This document shows, in pieces, positions 6,424 through 6,751 of a stretch of DNA of 6,751 nt; positions within the stretch are counted from its first letter, which is position 1, and every line of letters starts with the position of its first letter. The position numbers and the translations under genes were made by a program. The notes under the pieces are model-generated. The model did no database searches, had not been told where the DNA came from, and worked only from the letters and a program-made list of their open reading frames with translations. The stretch is from Burkholderiaceae bacterium (lineage in GTDB: Bacteria > Pseudomonadota > Gammaproteobacteria > Burkholderiales > Burkholderiaceae_C), in assembly GCA_017999135.1 (NCBI GenBank), contig JAGOBT010000178.1, forward strand, positions 1-6,751, written 5' to 3'.

Positions 6424-6519
6424 CATGGGTCCTGGTGTGGGAGGCCGGGCGCGCGATGGCCACGCCGTGTACGACATGGTGCGCAGGCCGATGAACGGCA
6501 CCTGAATGCACCCGTCGAC

Positions 6520-6537
6520 CCCCCTGCCCCGAGGGGG
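6520..6537. repeat. GC-rich inverted repeat CCCCCT/AGGGGG
   Basis: CCCCCT (6520-6525) and AGGGGG (6532-6537) form a perfect 6-bp stem around GCCCCG, between the acetyltransferase fragment and the PEP-CTERM gene. It resembles the C-run/G-run hairpin in the dehydrogenase leader (4250-4263). It could be a terminator-like or dispersed intergenic element. No T-run follows on the minus strand. Confidence 0.35.
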
Positions 6538-6628
6538 CGGCAGCAAGCGGGCGCCTGCACGGCCGCCCTTTTGCCGGCGGTGCCAGCGCGTGCCGTTTCA
6601 ACGCCCATGCCTCGACAACGCGCCGAAC

Positions 6629-6642
6629 GTCGCCAAGGCGAC
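6629..6642 (-). terminator. Short palindrome just after the acetyltransferase stop
   Basis: GTCGCC AA GGCGAC is a perfect inverted repeat. As RNA it would form a 5-bp stem with a 4-base loop, 9 bases past the stop codon on the minus strand. There is no T-run after it. It is a possible weak terminator or 3' stabiliser only. Confidence 0.25.
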
Positions 6643-6651
6643 AGCAGACAC

Positions 6652-6751
6652 TCAGTGTGGATCCGCGCCCGGGTCGGGCGACCGGTAGTGGTAGGCGTAG
6701 GCGTCGGCGAAGCCCAGGCGACGGTAGATGGCGCGGGCCGGGTGGTTGTCG
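6652..6751 (-). CDS. GNAT-family N-acetyltransferase, C-terminal end (partial)
   Basis: The last 32 codons are present; the gene runs off the right edge, so its start and acetyl-CoA-binding core are missing. The peptide begins DNHPARAIYRRLGFADAYAY and continues HYRSPDPGADPH. The pattern N-x-x-A-x-x-[LI]-Y-x-x-x-G-F followed by an aromatic strand ending Y-H-Y-R is the typical C-terminal motif of GNAT acetyltransferases. In these the Asn/Tyr region lines the acetyl-CoA site. The substrate cannot be told from this piece. The TGA lies at 6652-6654 on the minus strand. The next gene in the same direction starts 228 bases on, so a joint operon is uncertain. Confidence 0.75.
   Translation of the reverse strand, partial: DNHPARAIYRRLGFADAYAYHYRSPDPGADPH

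Noticed and set aside
6549..6572. GGGCG/CGCCC stem followed by TTTT on the plus strand
   Set aside because: It looks like an intrinsic terminator, but no plus-strand gene lies upstream for it to serve; the neighbouring genes are on the minus strand. The stem is only 5 bp before a mismatch.
1..6751. Search for CRISPR arrays, tRNA or rRNA genes, transposases, phage genes or a defence island
   Set aside because: No regularly spaced repeats, tRNA-like cloverleaf, transposase motif or phage gene was seen. The parDE pair alone does not make a defence island.

Overview
The window looks like a chromosomal segment of a GC-rich betaproteobacterium, probably of the Burkholderiales and perhaps near the Rubrivivax/Leptothrix/Ideonella group. 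The reasons are the very high GC content with G/C-ending codons, a UbiA-like tail next to proC, a catabolic-type Glu/Leu/Phe/Val dehydrogenase, and a PEP-CTERM exported protein. This placement is inferred from sequence character and recalled family knowledge, not from a search.

Layout, left to right. (1) 1-136, plus strand: the 3' end of a probable ubiA (4-hydroxybenzoate polyprenyltransferase, ubiquinone synthesis). (2) 137-324: a spacer with a perfect 8-bp hairpin and a pair of direct repeats just ahead of the next gene. (3) 325-878, plus strand: a two-gene ParD/ParE-type toxin-antitoxin module whose genes overlap by 4 bp (GTGA). (4) 879-955: a short convergent gap with a second 8-bp hairpin. 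(5) 956-1801, minus strand: proC (pyrroline-5-carboxylate reductase). (6) 1833-4079, minus strand: a TonB-dependent outer-membrane receptor, best started at a GTG with a good ribosome binding site and a clear signal peptide. (7) 4080-4304: a divergent regulatory region with a sigma70-like promoter, a T-N11-A dyad and a GC-rich leader hairpin. (8) 4305-5573, plus strand: a glutamate dehydrogenase-family gene. (9) 5614-6423, minus strand: a PEP-CTERM protein of unknown function, convergent with the dehydrogenase. (10) 6424-6651: a spacer with GC-rich inverted repeats. (11) 6652-6751, minus strand: the C-terminus of a GNAT-family acetyltransferase cut by the window edge.

How the genes relate. 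Most are housekeeping or accessory genes without an obvious shared pathway. The dehydrogenase (glutamate/2-oxoglutarate) and ProC (last step from glutamate to proline) both act in glutamate-family metabolism, but they are on opposite strands with a receptor between them, so a functional link is only a suggestion. The toxin-antitoxin pair is the most obviously mobile or accessory part. It is flanked by two hairpins sharing the GCCAGCC/GGCTGGC core and is less GC-rich to the eye than its neighbours. I found no CRISPR array, transposase, tRNA, rRNA or convincing new multi-gene system. The points worth a second look are the flanking hairpins and operator-like repeats of parDE, the control region of the dehydrogenase, and the unassigned receptor and PEP-CTERM protein.
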